Notes under the pieces: model-generated
Told to the model about the DNA's origin: nothing
Database searches by the model: none
Seen by the model: the letters and a program-made list of their open reading frames with translations, nothing else
From: a virus
Strand: one strand, 5' to 3'
Virus record (IMG/VR): IMGVR_UViG_3300046028_001801
Location: 1-33,618 of that record
Length of the DNA: 33,618 bases
Shown: in pieces, positions 7,548 through 14,553 of the stretch
Layout of the letters: the number at the start of each line of letters is the position of its first letter
Numbering within the stretch: the stretch's first letter is position 1
Made by a program: the position numbers and the translations under genes

Positions 7548-9458
7548 ATGGCAGACTTTGAAGCGTTAGCAAAACAATTTGGTGGCGCAGTAGCACCTGC
7601 ACCTAAATCTGCTACAACGGCTAATGTTGATTATGATTTATTAGCTAAACAATTTGGTGGCGCTGTATCGACCCCGCCTAAAGGCACCGTATCTATGATG
7701 GGTACTGATGGTATTCCTGTAGGCCGTCAACGTAGTTGGTTAGACGTTCCTGTAGAAGCAATTGCCAACGTAGTACCAAGTGCTATTAACATGGCGTCTG
7801 GCGTGTACGAAGCTGTCACAAGTCCAGTTCAAACTATTAAAAGTCTTGGCGATGTTGCGGCGGGTGCGGTATACAACGTATTACCTAAAGAAGTTGTTAG
7901 CTTTATAGACAAATTTGATTCTAACCCCGCTAATAAACAACGCGCTATTGAAATGGCTAACGCCGTTGGCGGCGTATATAAAGATCGTTACGGTAGTGAA
8001 GAAGCAATTAAAAAAACTATAGCGACAGACCCTGTAGGTTTTGCAGGCGATCTATCTACTTTACTAACAGGCGGCGCTATGGTGGCAGGTCGAGTTGCAC
8101 CTACTGTTAGTAACGCGTTAGCTACTGGAGCTAGGTACACTAATCCAATGAACGCAATTACGCCAATTGTAAAAGCACCGTTTGTAGTTGGCGCAAAAGG
8201 CGTTGATTTTGGTCGTAGGGTTTTAAATCCTAAAACTAACGCTTTAATTGCTAATATAGAAGGTAAAGGCCCTGAAATTCTTAATGCGCTTCGCGCGCCA
8301 GAACAATTTGTAGCTGGCGCGGCACCAACAGCAGGTGAACTTGTTGCTACAACAGGTAGCACCTTATATCCAGCGCTACAAAAAAGTGTGCTTGAAAGAA
8401 TCCCATCTAAAGCATTAGAGCGTAAAAACATAAATTTAGAAGCTATTAAAGAACAGTTAGGTACTGTTGCTAAAGGCGCAGACGAGTTAGATATTGCAAC
8501 CGCTGCTAGAACCGCTGCAACTGATCCCTTGTATGAGGCAATTAGAACAGCAGGTAATGTAGTCGACCCACAAAAAGTGACCGCAATTAAATCTTTTATT
8601 GACGACACAATTAGTAAAAAGCCAGGTAATACTGAATTAGTCAATGAATTTTCTAAGATTAGCAAACAATTGGTAGATGAGACGGGCAAGGCTAGAATTG
8701 ACGCAGGGCAAGTATCGTCTATTTTAGATGGCCTTAAAACTAGTTTAGCTAAAGAAGATAATAAATTTATTCGTGGCGAACTATCAAAAGTTAAAAAACA
8801 ACTTGTAGACGTTATTCCTGGGTACGCCGCCGCCGACGCTAAATTTGCTGAAATGAGCCAACCAATTAATAAAATGCAAGTTGGACAATATTTAGAAACT
8901 AAATTAATCCCCGCGCTTGAAGGCAAAGCTAATTTAAAACCAGAGGCTTTTGTAGCTGCATTAAAAGATGCGCCAACAACTATTCGACAGTCTACGGGTA
9001 TGCCTCGCTATCAATCGTTAGCGCAAATGTTTACTCCAGACGAATTACAAATATTTGACGGCATTACTAAAGAATTAAGACGCACAGCTAAGTTTGAAGA
9101 AGCAGCCGCGTTTGGAAAAGAAGCAGGCGCTGTTTTACCCGCAGCTAAAATAGAAAAAATAAACTTAATGAACCGTGTAGCATCGGTAGCTAATTTAATT
9201 ATGTCTAAGGTGCAGGGAAAAATAACAGAAAAAATGGCAATTGAATTGGCAGTTGAAATGCTTGACCCTGCATTAGCGGCAAAATCAATAGAAAAAGCAC
9301 TTGCACATCAAAAAAAGACAGAGAAATTTCTTATTAATCCCGCTAGAATGGTTAGCAAAGCAGCGGATATTACAAGAACGCAACCAGCAGTTGCGGCAGG
9401 TCAGTTAACTAACGCATTAGCGCCTGAACAACAAAACCAAAACGCACTTGCAAGGTAA
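7548..9458 (+). CDS. Ejection protein, P22 gp16-like (636 aa)
   Basis: The largest of the three ejection genes (P22 gp16 is 609 aa). The N terminus has two copies of a short motif, EALAKQFGGAVAPAPK and DLLAKQFGGAVSTPPK, 25 residues apart; LAKQ-GG motifs at the N terminus are common in internal virion proteins and may serve virion incorporation. Residues ~60-240 contain hydrophobic Ala/Gly/Val segments (DLSTLLTGGAMVAGRVAPTV) that may be membrane-active during injection. The C-terminal 400 residues are long charged helices. No transglycosylase active site is apparent. The role in DNA delivery across the cell envelope is inferred from synteny and architecture. Confidence 0.75.
   Translation: MADFEALAKQFGGAVAPAPKSATTANVDYDLLAKQFGGAVSTPPKGTVSMMGTDGIPVGRQRSWLDVPVEAIANVVPSAINMASGVYEAVTSPVQTIKSLGDVAAGAVYNVLPKEVVSFIDKFDSNPANKQRAIEMANAVGGVYKDRYGSEEAIKKTIATDPVGFAGDLSTLLTGGAMVAGRVAPTVSNALATGARYTNPMNAITPIVKAPFVVGAKGVDFGRRVLNPKTNALIANIEGKGPEILNALRAPEQFVAGAAPTAGELVATTGSTLYPALQKSVLERIPSKALERKNINLEAIKEQLGTVAKGADELDIATAARTAATDPLYEAIRTAGNVVDPQKVTAIKSFIDDTISKKPGNTELVNEFSKISKQLVDETGKARIDAGQVSSILDGLKTSLAKEDNKFIRGELSKVKKQLVDVIPGYAAADAKFAEMSQPINKMQVGQYLETKLIPALEGKANLKPEAFVAALKDAPTTIRQSTGMPRYQSLAQMFTPDELQIFDGITKELRRTAKFEEAAAFGKEAGAVLPAAKIEKINLMNRVASVANLIMSKVQGKITEKMAIELAVEMLDPALAAKSIEKALAHQKKTEKFLINPARMVSKAADITRTQPAVAAGQLTNALAPEQQNQNALAR
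7566..7682 (+). repeat. Direct repeat of a ~42-bp motif within the gp16-like gene
   Basis: Two copies of a 42-bp sequence (7566-7607 and 7641-7682), 75 bp apart, encode LAKQFGGAVAPAPK and LAKQFGGAVSTPPK. They differ at a few third positions and around the Ala-Pro segment, so the duplication is old enough to have diverged. Confidence 0.8.
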
Positions 9459-9460
9459 TT

Positions 9461-9658
9461 ATGGAAGCCGAGAACAATACACGAATTAGCGTGCATGAAG
9501 CAGTATGTGCGGAACGATATAAGCGCATCGAGGAGCTATTTAAAATTGGTGAAAAACGTATGCAACGAATCGAGTATATGTTGTACGGAATTTTAGCGTT
9601 TACATTTTTTGGCAAGGACACTTTTATGCAATTACTACAAACAGTAATCGTAAAATGA
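9461..9658 (+). CDS. Small one-TM protein at the start of the lysis cassette (65 aa)
   Basis: The N-terminal ~37 residues are charged and helical (ISVHEAVCAERYKRIEELFK, then KRMQRIEY). One hydrophobic segment follows (MLYGILAFTFFG, about 39-50), then a short amphipathic tail. The layout (cytoplasmic coiled region followed by one TM) is frequent next to phage holins, where it may be a holin accessory or XhlA-like protein; the VHEAVCAERYKRIE pattern supports that comparison weakly. Its stop overlaps the next ATG (ATGA). Confidence 0.7.
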   Translation: MEAENNTRISVHEAVCAERYKRIEELFKIGEKRMQRIEYMLYGILAFTFFGKDTFMQLLQTVIVK

Positions 9659-10014
9659 TGCCTGAAGGATTCCTGATTGAAAAACTAGCGCCTGCCCTTG
9701 GTGGTTTGTTTGGTGGCTTGTCGCTTGCTATGTTTTGGACTCCTGAAAAGCTACAAGAGAAGGGTAAGGTTGCATCTGTATTTATTGCAGGTGGGATTAG
9801 TGCAATGGCAGGGTTTGCATTTACAGGAATAGTTGCTGAAAAACTAGGCATTAACCCTGAGAAGTTGGATATGCAGATTGGATTGGCATGGATATTAGGT
9901 CTATGTAGCGTAGCTGTCATCAATTGGGTGTCTAATTACATGGTAAAGCGCGAACACATGGACATCAAAGAAATTGCTGATGAGATTAAACATAAACCAA
10001 AAACAAGAAAATGA
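9655..10014 (+). CDS. Putative holin-like three-TM membrane protein (119 aa)
   Basis: Three hydrophobic segments at about residues 10-27 (LAPALGGLFGGLSLAMFW), 39-62 (VASVFIAGGISAMAGFAFTG) and 76-97 (IGLAWILGLCSVAVINWVSN) are followed by a charged cytoplasmic tail ending HKPKTRK. Size, topology and location directly upstream of other membrane genes and a muramidase fit a class I holin or its accessory. The start overlaps the preceding stop by four bases. Which of the three multi-TM proteins here is the true holin cannot be decided by reading. Confidence 0.65.
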   Translation: MMPEGFLIEKLAPALGGLFGGLSLAMFWTPEKLQEKGKVASVFIAGGISAMAGFAFTGIVAEKLGINPEKLDMQIGLAWILGLCSVAVINWVSNYMVKREHMDIKEIADEIKHKPKTRK

Positions 10015-10301
10015 CAATCATTCATTGGCTCATGTCTATTCTAGTAATTGAACTAATTGCAGTCTTTGTAGTAGCGTTCTTAGCGTTTTCAGGATTCTTT
10101 ACAGATATGCGTATGTTGTCTAAGATTGGTATATTTGTAATGACAACAGGGCTAATGGTACAAGTCATGCGTTCATTACACTATTTTGAGTATGGCGCGT
10201 ACCCTGTAGATACTTTGTTTCCGTTATGGATAACTAAAGACATTGGCGCATCTATTATCATATTTGACTTGGCGTTGCTACATTTTCGAAAGGCTAAATA
10301 A
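10011..10301 (+). CDS. Three-TM membrane protein of the lysis cassette (96 aa)
   Basis: Hydrophobic segments at ~2-29 (WLMSILVIELIAVFVVAFLA), ~36-54 (IGIFVMTTGLMVQVMRSL) and ~70-90 (DIGASIIIFDLALLHF) leave almost no soluble domain. It overlaps both neighbours (ATGA upstream, TAATG downstream), so it is a coupled member of the lysis operon. It could be an antiholin or second holin; no family is recognised with certainty. Confidence 0.65.
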   Translation: MTIIHWLMSILVIELIAVFVVAFLAFSGFFTDMRMLSKIGIFVMTTGLMVQVMRSLHYFEYGAYPVDTLFPLWITKDIGASIIIFDLALLHFRKAK

Positions 10302-10702
10302 TGTTTCCATTGACAGCGTTGTTTGATGTTGGGATGAAAGTCCTTGATAAGTTTATTCCCGATCCAGAAGCTAAAGCAAAAGCACAGCAAGAACTCTTAC
10401 AAATGCAACAAGAAGGCAAATTAGCTGAATTAAATGCTGATAATATAGAGGCTCAAGAACTCACCAAGCGACAATCTGCTGATATGATGTCAGACTCTTG
10501 GCTTAGTAAGAACATTCGCCCTATGACGCTTATATTTATTCTATTGACCTATACAGTCTTTGGCATGATGAGCGCTTGGGATATTGAGGTTAATAACAAT
10601 TATGTAGAACTCCTTGGTCAATGGGGGATGCTCATAATGAGCTTTTACTTTGGCGGCAGAACGCTAGAAAAAGTAATGGAGATGAAGAAAAATGCTAAGT
10701 AA
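10301..10702 (+). CDS. GTA_holin_3TM-type holin (133 aa)
   Basis: The N terminus, LFDVGMKVLDKFIPDPEAKA followed by a Gln/Glu-rich helix, and the central block RQSADMMSDSWLSKNIRPMT are the signature of the holin family first described for gene transfer agent release (PF11351). Two or three membrane segments follow (LIFILLTYTVFGMMSA; VELLGQWGMLIMSFYFGG), then a lysine-rich tail. It would make the membrane lesion that lets the downstream muramidase reach the murein. The gene overlaps the muramidase start by 11 nt, whose SD (AATGGAGATG) lies inside this gene. Confidence 0.8.
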   Translation: MFPLTALFDVGMKVLDKFIPDPEAKAKAQQELLQMQQEGKLAELNADNIEAQELTKRQSADMMSDSWLSKNIRPMTLIFILLTYTVFGMMSAWDIEVNNNYVELLGQWGMLIMSFYFGGRTLEKVMEMKKNAK

Positions 10703-11228
10703 TTGGGATAAGTCGTTTGATATGGTCATCGCCCATGAAGGTGGTTTTACAAATGATGAACGTGACCCTGGCAATAAGCTACCAAATGGTCGTAAAGGTT
10801 CTACCATGTGGGGTTGTACTCAGGCTAACTGGGAAAAGTATGTAGGACATGAAGTAACTCAAGATGATATGAAAGCGCTAAAGAAAGAAGATGTTAAACC
10901 ATTATACAAAAGAGATTATTGGGATGCCGTTCGAGGTGATGATTTACCTGCTGGCGTGGATTACGCCGTGTTTGATTTTGCTATTAATGCTGGGCCAGCC
11001 GCTGCTCGTAAGATGATACAGAAAGCCCTTGGCGTGGCGGCTGATGGATCTATTGGCCCTGCCACCATGAAAGCAATCCAAGAGGCAGAAGGTAAGGACT
11101 TGCTAGACAAGTTCAGCCACAGCAAAGAAGCGTTCTACAAGTCGTTGCCGACCTTCCAAACATACGGCAAAGGATGGCTCAAGCGTGTTGCTGACGTGCA
11201 AACATCTGCCTCAACTATGTTAGCGTGA
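10692..11228 (+). CDS. Endolysin: GH108-type N-acetylmuramidase with peptidoglycan-binding domain
   Basis: 178 aa. The family glycosyl hydrolase 108 motif is clear at the N terminus: AHEGGFTNDERDPGNKLPNG, with Glu16 in the EGG motif as the catalytic acid. It is followed by KGSTMWGCTQANW and the YKRDYWDAVRGDDLPAGVDY block. Residues ~92-150 (DFAINAGPAAARKMIQKALG, DGSIGPATM) form the second, PG_binding_3-type domain. The enzyme cleaves the glycan strands of murein. There is no signal peptide, so export depends on the holin genes immediately upstream. It ends convergently with the leftward operon, overlapping its last gene by 9 nt. Confidence 0.92.
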   Translation: MLSNWDKSFDMVIAHEGGFTNDERDPGNKLPNGRKGSTMWGCTQANWEKYVGHEVTQDDMKALKKEDVKPLYKRDYWDAVRGDDLPAGVDYAVFDFAINAGPAAARKMIQKALGVAADGSIGPATMKAIQEAEGKDLLDKFSHSKEAFYKSLPTFQTYGKGWLKRVADVQTSASTMLA

Positions 11229-11429
11229 CTGCTGCCTAGCCATCTCACGCGCTTGCATACATAACTCAGCGTATTTCTTAGCGGTATCAGGGTGCCAGCC
11301 GCCCATCAATACGTCACAATTAACTTTTGCTCGATCTTCTCTACGCGTTAGCTCGGTCATGCCGACCAAGTAAGTGCAGACAATAATGCCGAATAACGCT
11401 ACTAAAATAACTACGCCGTCTGTTTTCAT
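11220..11429 (-). CDS. Small membrane-anchored protein (69 aa), last gene of leftward operon
   Basis: One N-terminal hydrophobic segment (GVVILVALFGIIVCTYLVG, residues 5-23) is followed by a charged soluble tail with two Cys (VNCDVL, ELCMQ). A type II anchor or uncleaved signal is likely. It starts with a four-base overlap to the sigma-like gene, and its stop overlaps the muramidase stop on the other strand. No lipobox is evident, so I do not call it a spanin. Confidence 0.65.
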   Translation of the reverse strand: MKTDGVVILVALFGIIVCTYLVGMTELTRREDRAKVNCDVLMGGWHPDTAKKYAELCMQAREMARQQSR

Positions 11430-11608
11430 ATCACGTCTCCTAGTGAATATTTTTTTAATAAATGGTATTTAAACTTCCGCAACGCCATACTTTCAATCTC
11501 GCTAACTCGACTACGGGAAAGCCCTAACTCATCTGCAACTTCTTGCTGGCTCATGTGACCTTCGTTGTTCTGCGGCGCAGGTACATATTCTTCGTAGTCG
11601 TCGTCCAT
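11426..11608 (-). CDS. Sigma-70 region 4-like helix-turn-helix protein (60 aa)
   Basis: Residues 19-47 (SQQEVADELGLSRSRVSEIE, then SMALRKFK) have the exact pattern of sigma-70 region 4: recognition helix LSRSRVSEIE followed by the ALRK segment. The ~18 N-terminal residues are acidic (MDDDYEEY) and there is no region 2 or 3. A free-standing region 4 could bind promoter -35 elements or compete with or bridge the host RNA polymerase flap, which would redirect host transcription. It lies near the end of a leftward, probably early or middle, operon and overlaps both neighbours (TAATG and ATGA). Confidence 0.8.
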   Translation of the reverse strand: MDDDYEEYVPAPQNNEGHMSQQEVADELGLSRSRVSEIESMALRKFKYHLLKKYSLGDVI

Positions 11609-11784
11609 TAATAAGCACCTTTCTTCGGTGCGTTAATAGCATGGCAACAATATCTTTCGCCCATCTGTTTAATCATTCTCTTAGCGTCCTCAGCTTGCTT
11701 TTGGCGTAATAACTCGCATATATCAGGGGTAAATCGCCCAGCGCGAATCATTTGCGTAATCATATTCTTGTCGGTATTATTCAT
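11608..11784 (-). CDS. Small hypothetical protein (58 aa) in leftward operon
   Basis: The start at 11784 is preceded by AAGGAGCAACT, a strong SD, and the stop overlaps the next start as TAATG. The protein is helical and basic in the middle (LLRQKQAEDAKRMIKQMGER) with a Cys-Cys-His near the end. No domain is recognised. Confidence 0.65.
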   Translation of the reverse strand: MNNTDKNMITQMIRAGRFTPDICELLRQKQAEDAKRMIKQMGERYCCHAINAPKKGAY

Positions 11785-11947
11785 AGTTGCTCCTTGTATT
11801 GACTTGTCGATAGGCTTGGATAGCCGTTCGCAAGTCTCGTTTTAATAATTCTATCTCATAAGTATCCTCTAAAATCCGAGAATACGCTTCTGTTGCAAAT
11901 TCAACTAAATTGGCGTGTGACCAGGCGTAGAAATCAGGTTCGGTCAT
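11777..11947 (-). CDS. Small hypothetical protein (56 aa) in leftward operon
   Basis: Begins MTEPDFYAWSHANLVEF and continues as one amphipathic helix-rich stretch (EDTYEIELLKRDLRTAIQAY). ATGA overlap with the upstream gene and an 8-nt overlap with the downstream gene, whose SD lies in its last codons. Function unknown. Confidence 0.65.
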   Translation of the reverse strand: MTEPDFYAWSHANLVEFATEAYSRILEDTYEIELLKRDLRTAIQAYRQVNTRSNYE

Positions 11948-12138
11948 GGCGCTATAGCTTCCTTCATAATCTCAATACGCTCACGGCTAACCCGTAATGT
12001 GTTATACCTCATGTGCAAGCGTTCCATGATGGATGCTCGCTTGAGGCCACGTCGCTCCTCAATCAACATAATTAATACTTCAGACTCATTGAGCTGATTC
12101 AGTACGGCTTGCAGCTTGCGCCAACTTAGCGGTTTCAT
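11944..12138 (-). CDS. Small basic helical protein (64 aa), possible DNA-binding
   Basis: I choose the ATG at 12138 (MKPLSWRKLQAVLNQLNESE) because GAAAGG lies 6 nt upstream; the longer frame would need a TTG at 12162. The C-terminal half is a possible HTH (EERRGLKRASIMERLHMRYN, then TLRVSRERIE), like small phage regulators, but this is a weak reading. It overlaps the upstream gene by 53 nt in another frame. Confidence 0.6.
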   Translation of the reverse strand: MKPLSWRKLQAVLNQLNESEVLIMLIEERRGLKRASIMERLHMRYNTLRVSRERIEIMKEAIAP

Positions 12139-12280
12139 CTTCGACCTTTCTTTGTAGTTCAATAGTTTCAGCAGTAATTTTTTTTAATGATCTAAGCGCA
12201 GCGTTGTACTGCCTCGCCCTGATCGTTTCCTCAGCCATCGCCGCCTTCAGCTTGGCTTTGTATTGTAATAACCTTTTCAT
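12086..12280 (-). CDS. Small coiled-coil hypothetical protein (64 aa)
   Basis: Nearly all helical and charged (YKAKLKAAMAEETIRARQYN; AETIELQRKVEDETAKLAQA), suggesting a short coiled coil. The start overlaps the previous stop by four bases, with GGAGAGGAAAGA as SD inside the upstream gene. It is unusual in sharing 53 nt with the following gene in a different frame; both frames look real from SD and spacing. Confidence 0.55.
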   Translation of the reverse strand: MKRLLQYKAKLKAAMAEETIRARQYNAALRSLKKITAETIELQRKVEDETAKLAQAASRTESAQ

Positions 12281-12909
12281 TCTTTCCTCTCCTTAATGTC
12301 ATAAAACCAATCGTCGCCTGCCGACCACTTGCGCGTGCCATCGACTGTCCATAGCCGTTGCGCTGCCTGAAAGTCAGGGAACTTTGTCTCAGCAGGGATT
12401 AGACTCTGGTCGTACCACAGGCAACGGTTGTTGGGTTGCGTAGCAAATTGACCGTTCTCTAACTGGATAAAGTTAAAAGACTTGTGTTCTTCAGCCTGTT
12501 CGGTAAAGGTTGTGTCTACATCCAAGCCATCAGCGCAGAAGTCTACCGTAAACAAATAGCGCCCAAAGTGCCAGGCTTTGTCTTTACCCAAGAATTTCAC
12601 ACCCAAATTACGCAACGCAATCTTTTCAATAATGGTAAATCTATAACTCATGCAATCCCACAACTGCAAGACGTCGATTGGCAGATCACCAGCGTCAGCG
12701 TGCCAGACATACGCATGGATGGGCAACTTGTCGTATAGCGCGCCATACGCAGGCAATAGCGATTCAATACGAAAGACCTGCCCGCGCAAGGCTTTAAGGC
12801 TAACCCAAACGCAAGGCTCTAACTCGCCATGCCCTTTGTGGTCGTTGTACAAAAACTCACGTTTTATAAAGCATTTAACAGGCGGTAATGATGCAACAAT
12901 AAAACTCAT
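12277..12909 (-). CDS. Phage hypothetical protein (210 aa) in replication/recombination operon
   Basis: 210 aa, with an SD (TAAGGAGAAGT) that also contains the stop of the tiny zinc-ribbon gene. It is rich in aromatic residues (W, Y, F) with motifs HAYVWHADAGDLPIDVLQLW and KAWHFGRYLFTVDFCADGLD. It looks like a compact alpha/beta soluble protein, with no signal peptide. I have seen this type next to phage SNF2 helicase genes but know no function. The downstream gene starts within its stop codon. Confidence 0.75.
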   Translation of the reverse strand: MSFIVASLPPVKCFIKREFLYNDHKGHGELEPCVWVSLKALRGQVFRIESLLPAYGALYDKLPIHAYVWHADAGDLPIDVLQLWDCMSYRFTIIEKIALRNLGVKFLGKDKAWHFGRYLFTVDFCADGLDVDTTFTEQAEEHKSFNFIQLENGQFATQPNNRCLWYDQSLIPAETKFPDFQAAQRLWTVDGTRKWSAGDDWFYDIKERKE

Positions 12910-12917
12910 ACTTCTCC

Positions 12918-12995
12918 TTATTTATAACAGTATGGACATCTAACCAGTATGGTTAGTATCTTTGATTTGCAATGTACGCAAATGTAGTTGGTCAT
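12918..12995 (-). CDS. 25-residue zinc-ribbon microprotein candidate
   Basis: The ORF begins MTNYICVHCKSK and ends RCPYCYK, giving CVHC (residues 6-9) and CPYC (20-23) with ten residues between: the minimum for a four-Cys zinc ribbon, similar in pattern to Rpb12/RPC10-type ribbons (Y-x-C-x-x-C ... R-C-P-Y-C). The start overlaps the preceding stop as ATGA, and the stop is fused to the SD of the next gene (AAATAAGGAG), so it sits perfectly in the coupled operon. It fills what would be the only gap in the operon. The zinc binding is inferred; the coding signal is strong for so short a gene. Confidence 0.6.
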   Translation of the reverse strand: MTNYICVHCKSKILTILVRCPYCYK

Positions 12996-13216
12996 TTCTC
13001 ACTCGCTTTCTGTAATAATGCCTTAGCAAACTTATAGACATCGCTATACTGGTACGTCTCATCTTCAATAAAAACAGTTGCTGCAATACGTTCTATTTCT
13101 TCGTCTGACACGTCACGTTGCTCTAGTTCTTTGGATAACCGATTAACTTCTAACATCAACCGTGCAATCGTACCTTCGGCACTCTCAAGCAATTTAATTA
13201 ACTGTTGTTCGTTCAT
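12992..13216 (-). CDS. Small acidic helical protein (74 aa)
   Basis: Starts MNEQQLIKLLESAEGTIARL with a long coiled-coil-like helix, then an acidic segment (VSDEEIERIAATVFIEDE) and a helical tail. It overlaps the helicase stop by four bases (ATGA) and the zinc-ribbon start by four bases. It may be a helicase accessory by position only. Confidence 0.65.
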   Translation of the reverse strand: MNEQQLIKLLESAEGTIARLMLEVNRLSKELEQRDVSDEEIERIAATVFIEDETYQYSDVYKFAKALLQKASEK

Positions 13217-14553
13217 GTCAGCTCCTCCATAGCTATTTCCGATAACGCCTTTTTGTCTTTCAAGGCACCCAAAATGCGCTCCTCAATCGTTTTCGTTGTG
13301 ATCAGGATGTAAACCCACACATCATGCTTTTGACCGCTTCGGTGCAGTCTACCGATGGTTTGCTCGTAATACTCTAGCGACCACGGCAGAGACACAAACA
13401 CCATCTTGCACCCGCCATGTTGTAGGTTTAACCCATGCCCTGCTGATAGCGGGTGAATTAACAACAGTTCTATTTCACCTGCGTTCCAACGGGCAATTGA
13501 CTGCGGATCGTTAATCGTCTGTGCGTTAGGATACCTACGCTTAAGTTCTGCCAACTCCTCAACATAGTTGTAAACGATAATCGTATTAGCCCGTTGGTTC
13601 TCGTTCAGCAGCTCATCTAACATATCAAACTTATGGGTGCTAAACCAGATAGGCGTTTGGGTGACGTTCATGCGCCCAGGTGTATTAGACGCTGTTGTTT
13701 CGCTACTGTAAACAAACCCTGACGACATCTGTTGTAACTTCTGTGTGACTACGGCAGCACTAACCGCCGTAATTTTTTCTTTACCAAACTGCACAACAAA
13801 GTCCTTCTTCATCTTCTCATAATGGCTACGGTCAGCCATATCGCAACGCATTTCAACAATGTGTAGCGGTGGCAACTGGTCAGCGTACTCGCCAGCATCT
13901 AACACGAACGTCGCAGGTTTGATTGTGTGCATGACTTCAGGTAGCGCACCCTTGCGCGGCGCCCACTCACCAAAGTCTTTGTTCATTAGAATAAAATACT
14001 TTTGCATAAAAGCCCCTTTAGACCGCCCTAGTAGCTGTTGGTCGATAATCTTACATTGTCCAAACACATCCTCAAGGCCATTGCTAGTAAACGATCCTGT
14101 CAAACCCCAACGTATTTTGATGGAATCAATGACTTTATTAAGGGCTTTAAAGCGTGCGCCCGATGGATTTTTAAGCCTAGTCAACTCATCGAACACGATG
14201 CCGTCAAAGTCCATGTCGTCTGGCAACGATTGCAGATTGTCGTAGTTAGTTACAACGACTAGCGCTTTAGACTCGAACGCTTCTTTGCGTTGCTTGGGTG
14301 TGCCTACGGCTACGGCTAACTTCATAAAAGGCGCCCACTTCGGCTGCTCAACAGGCCACACATCGGTGCAGACACGCTTGGGTGCAATGACTAGCCATCT
14401 AGTTACAACGCCGTTGTACAGACAGTCGTACATAGCGCGTAGCGTGATAGCAGTCTTACCTGCACCAACAGGCGCAAGAATCATAGCACGGTCATGCTCA
14501 TACAAAAAATCAGCGGCTATCTCTTGGTAGTCGCGTAACCTTAACCCATTCAT
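13213..14553 (-). CDS. SNF2-family (SF2) DNA helicase/translocase
   Basis: 446 aa. RecA domain 1: motif I LAPVGAGKTAITLRA (Walker A ~27-34) and motif II GIVFDELTRLKNP (D122-E123), with the SNF2-type L-K-N after the DE box. Motif III is WGLTGSFTSNGLEDVFGQ. Domain 2 has SAGHGLNLQHG and the arginine-finger motif VI, QTIGRLHRSGQ (ending ~408), followed by VWVYILITTKTIEERI, all classical SNF2/RapA-type features. Such compact phage enzymes are predicted to move on DNA during replication or recombination. The SD AAGGAGCAGATAG lies inside the VRR-NUC gene, which it overlaps by 44 nt, so the two are co-translated and may act together. Confidence 0.93.
   Translation of the reverse strand: MNGLRLRDYQEIAADFLYEHDRAMILAPVGAGKTAITLRAMYDCLYNGVVTRWLVIAPKRVCTDVWPVEQPKWAPFMKLAVAVGTPKQRKEAFESKALVVVTNYDNLQSLPDDMDFDGIVFDELTRLKNPSGARFKALNKVIDSIKIRWGLTGSFTSNGLEDVFGQCKIIDQQLLGRSKGAFMQKYFILMNKDFGEWAPRKGALPEVMHTIKPATFVLDAGEYADQLPPLHIVEMRCDMADRSHYEKMKKDFVVQFGKEKITAVSAAVVTQKLQQMSSGFVYSSETTASNTPGRMNVTQTPIWFSTHKFDMLDELLNENQRANTIIVYNYVEELAELKRRYPNAQTINDPQSIARWNAGEIELLLIHPLSAGHGLNLQHGGCKMVFVSLPWSLEYYEQTIGRLHRSGQKHDVWVYILITTKTIEERILGALKDKKALSEIAMEELT

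Noticed and set aside
7988-8926. Long minus-strand ORF (312 codons) opposite the gp16-like gene
   Set aside because: It is the exact antisense of a helical Lys/Ala-rich coding region, which often leaves the opposite frame open; no SD and a low-complexity Ser/Ala/Val translation.
9655-10014. Calling this gene the definitive holin
   Set aside because: Three neighbouring membrane proteins compete for the role and the one at 10301-10702 has the better family match.
12139-12162. TTG start of the 72-codon form of the gene at 11944
   Set aside because: The ATG at 12138 has GAAAGG at proper spacing, the TTG does not.
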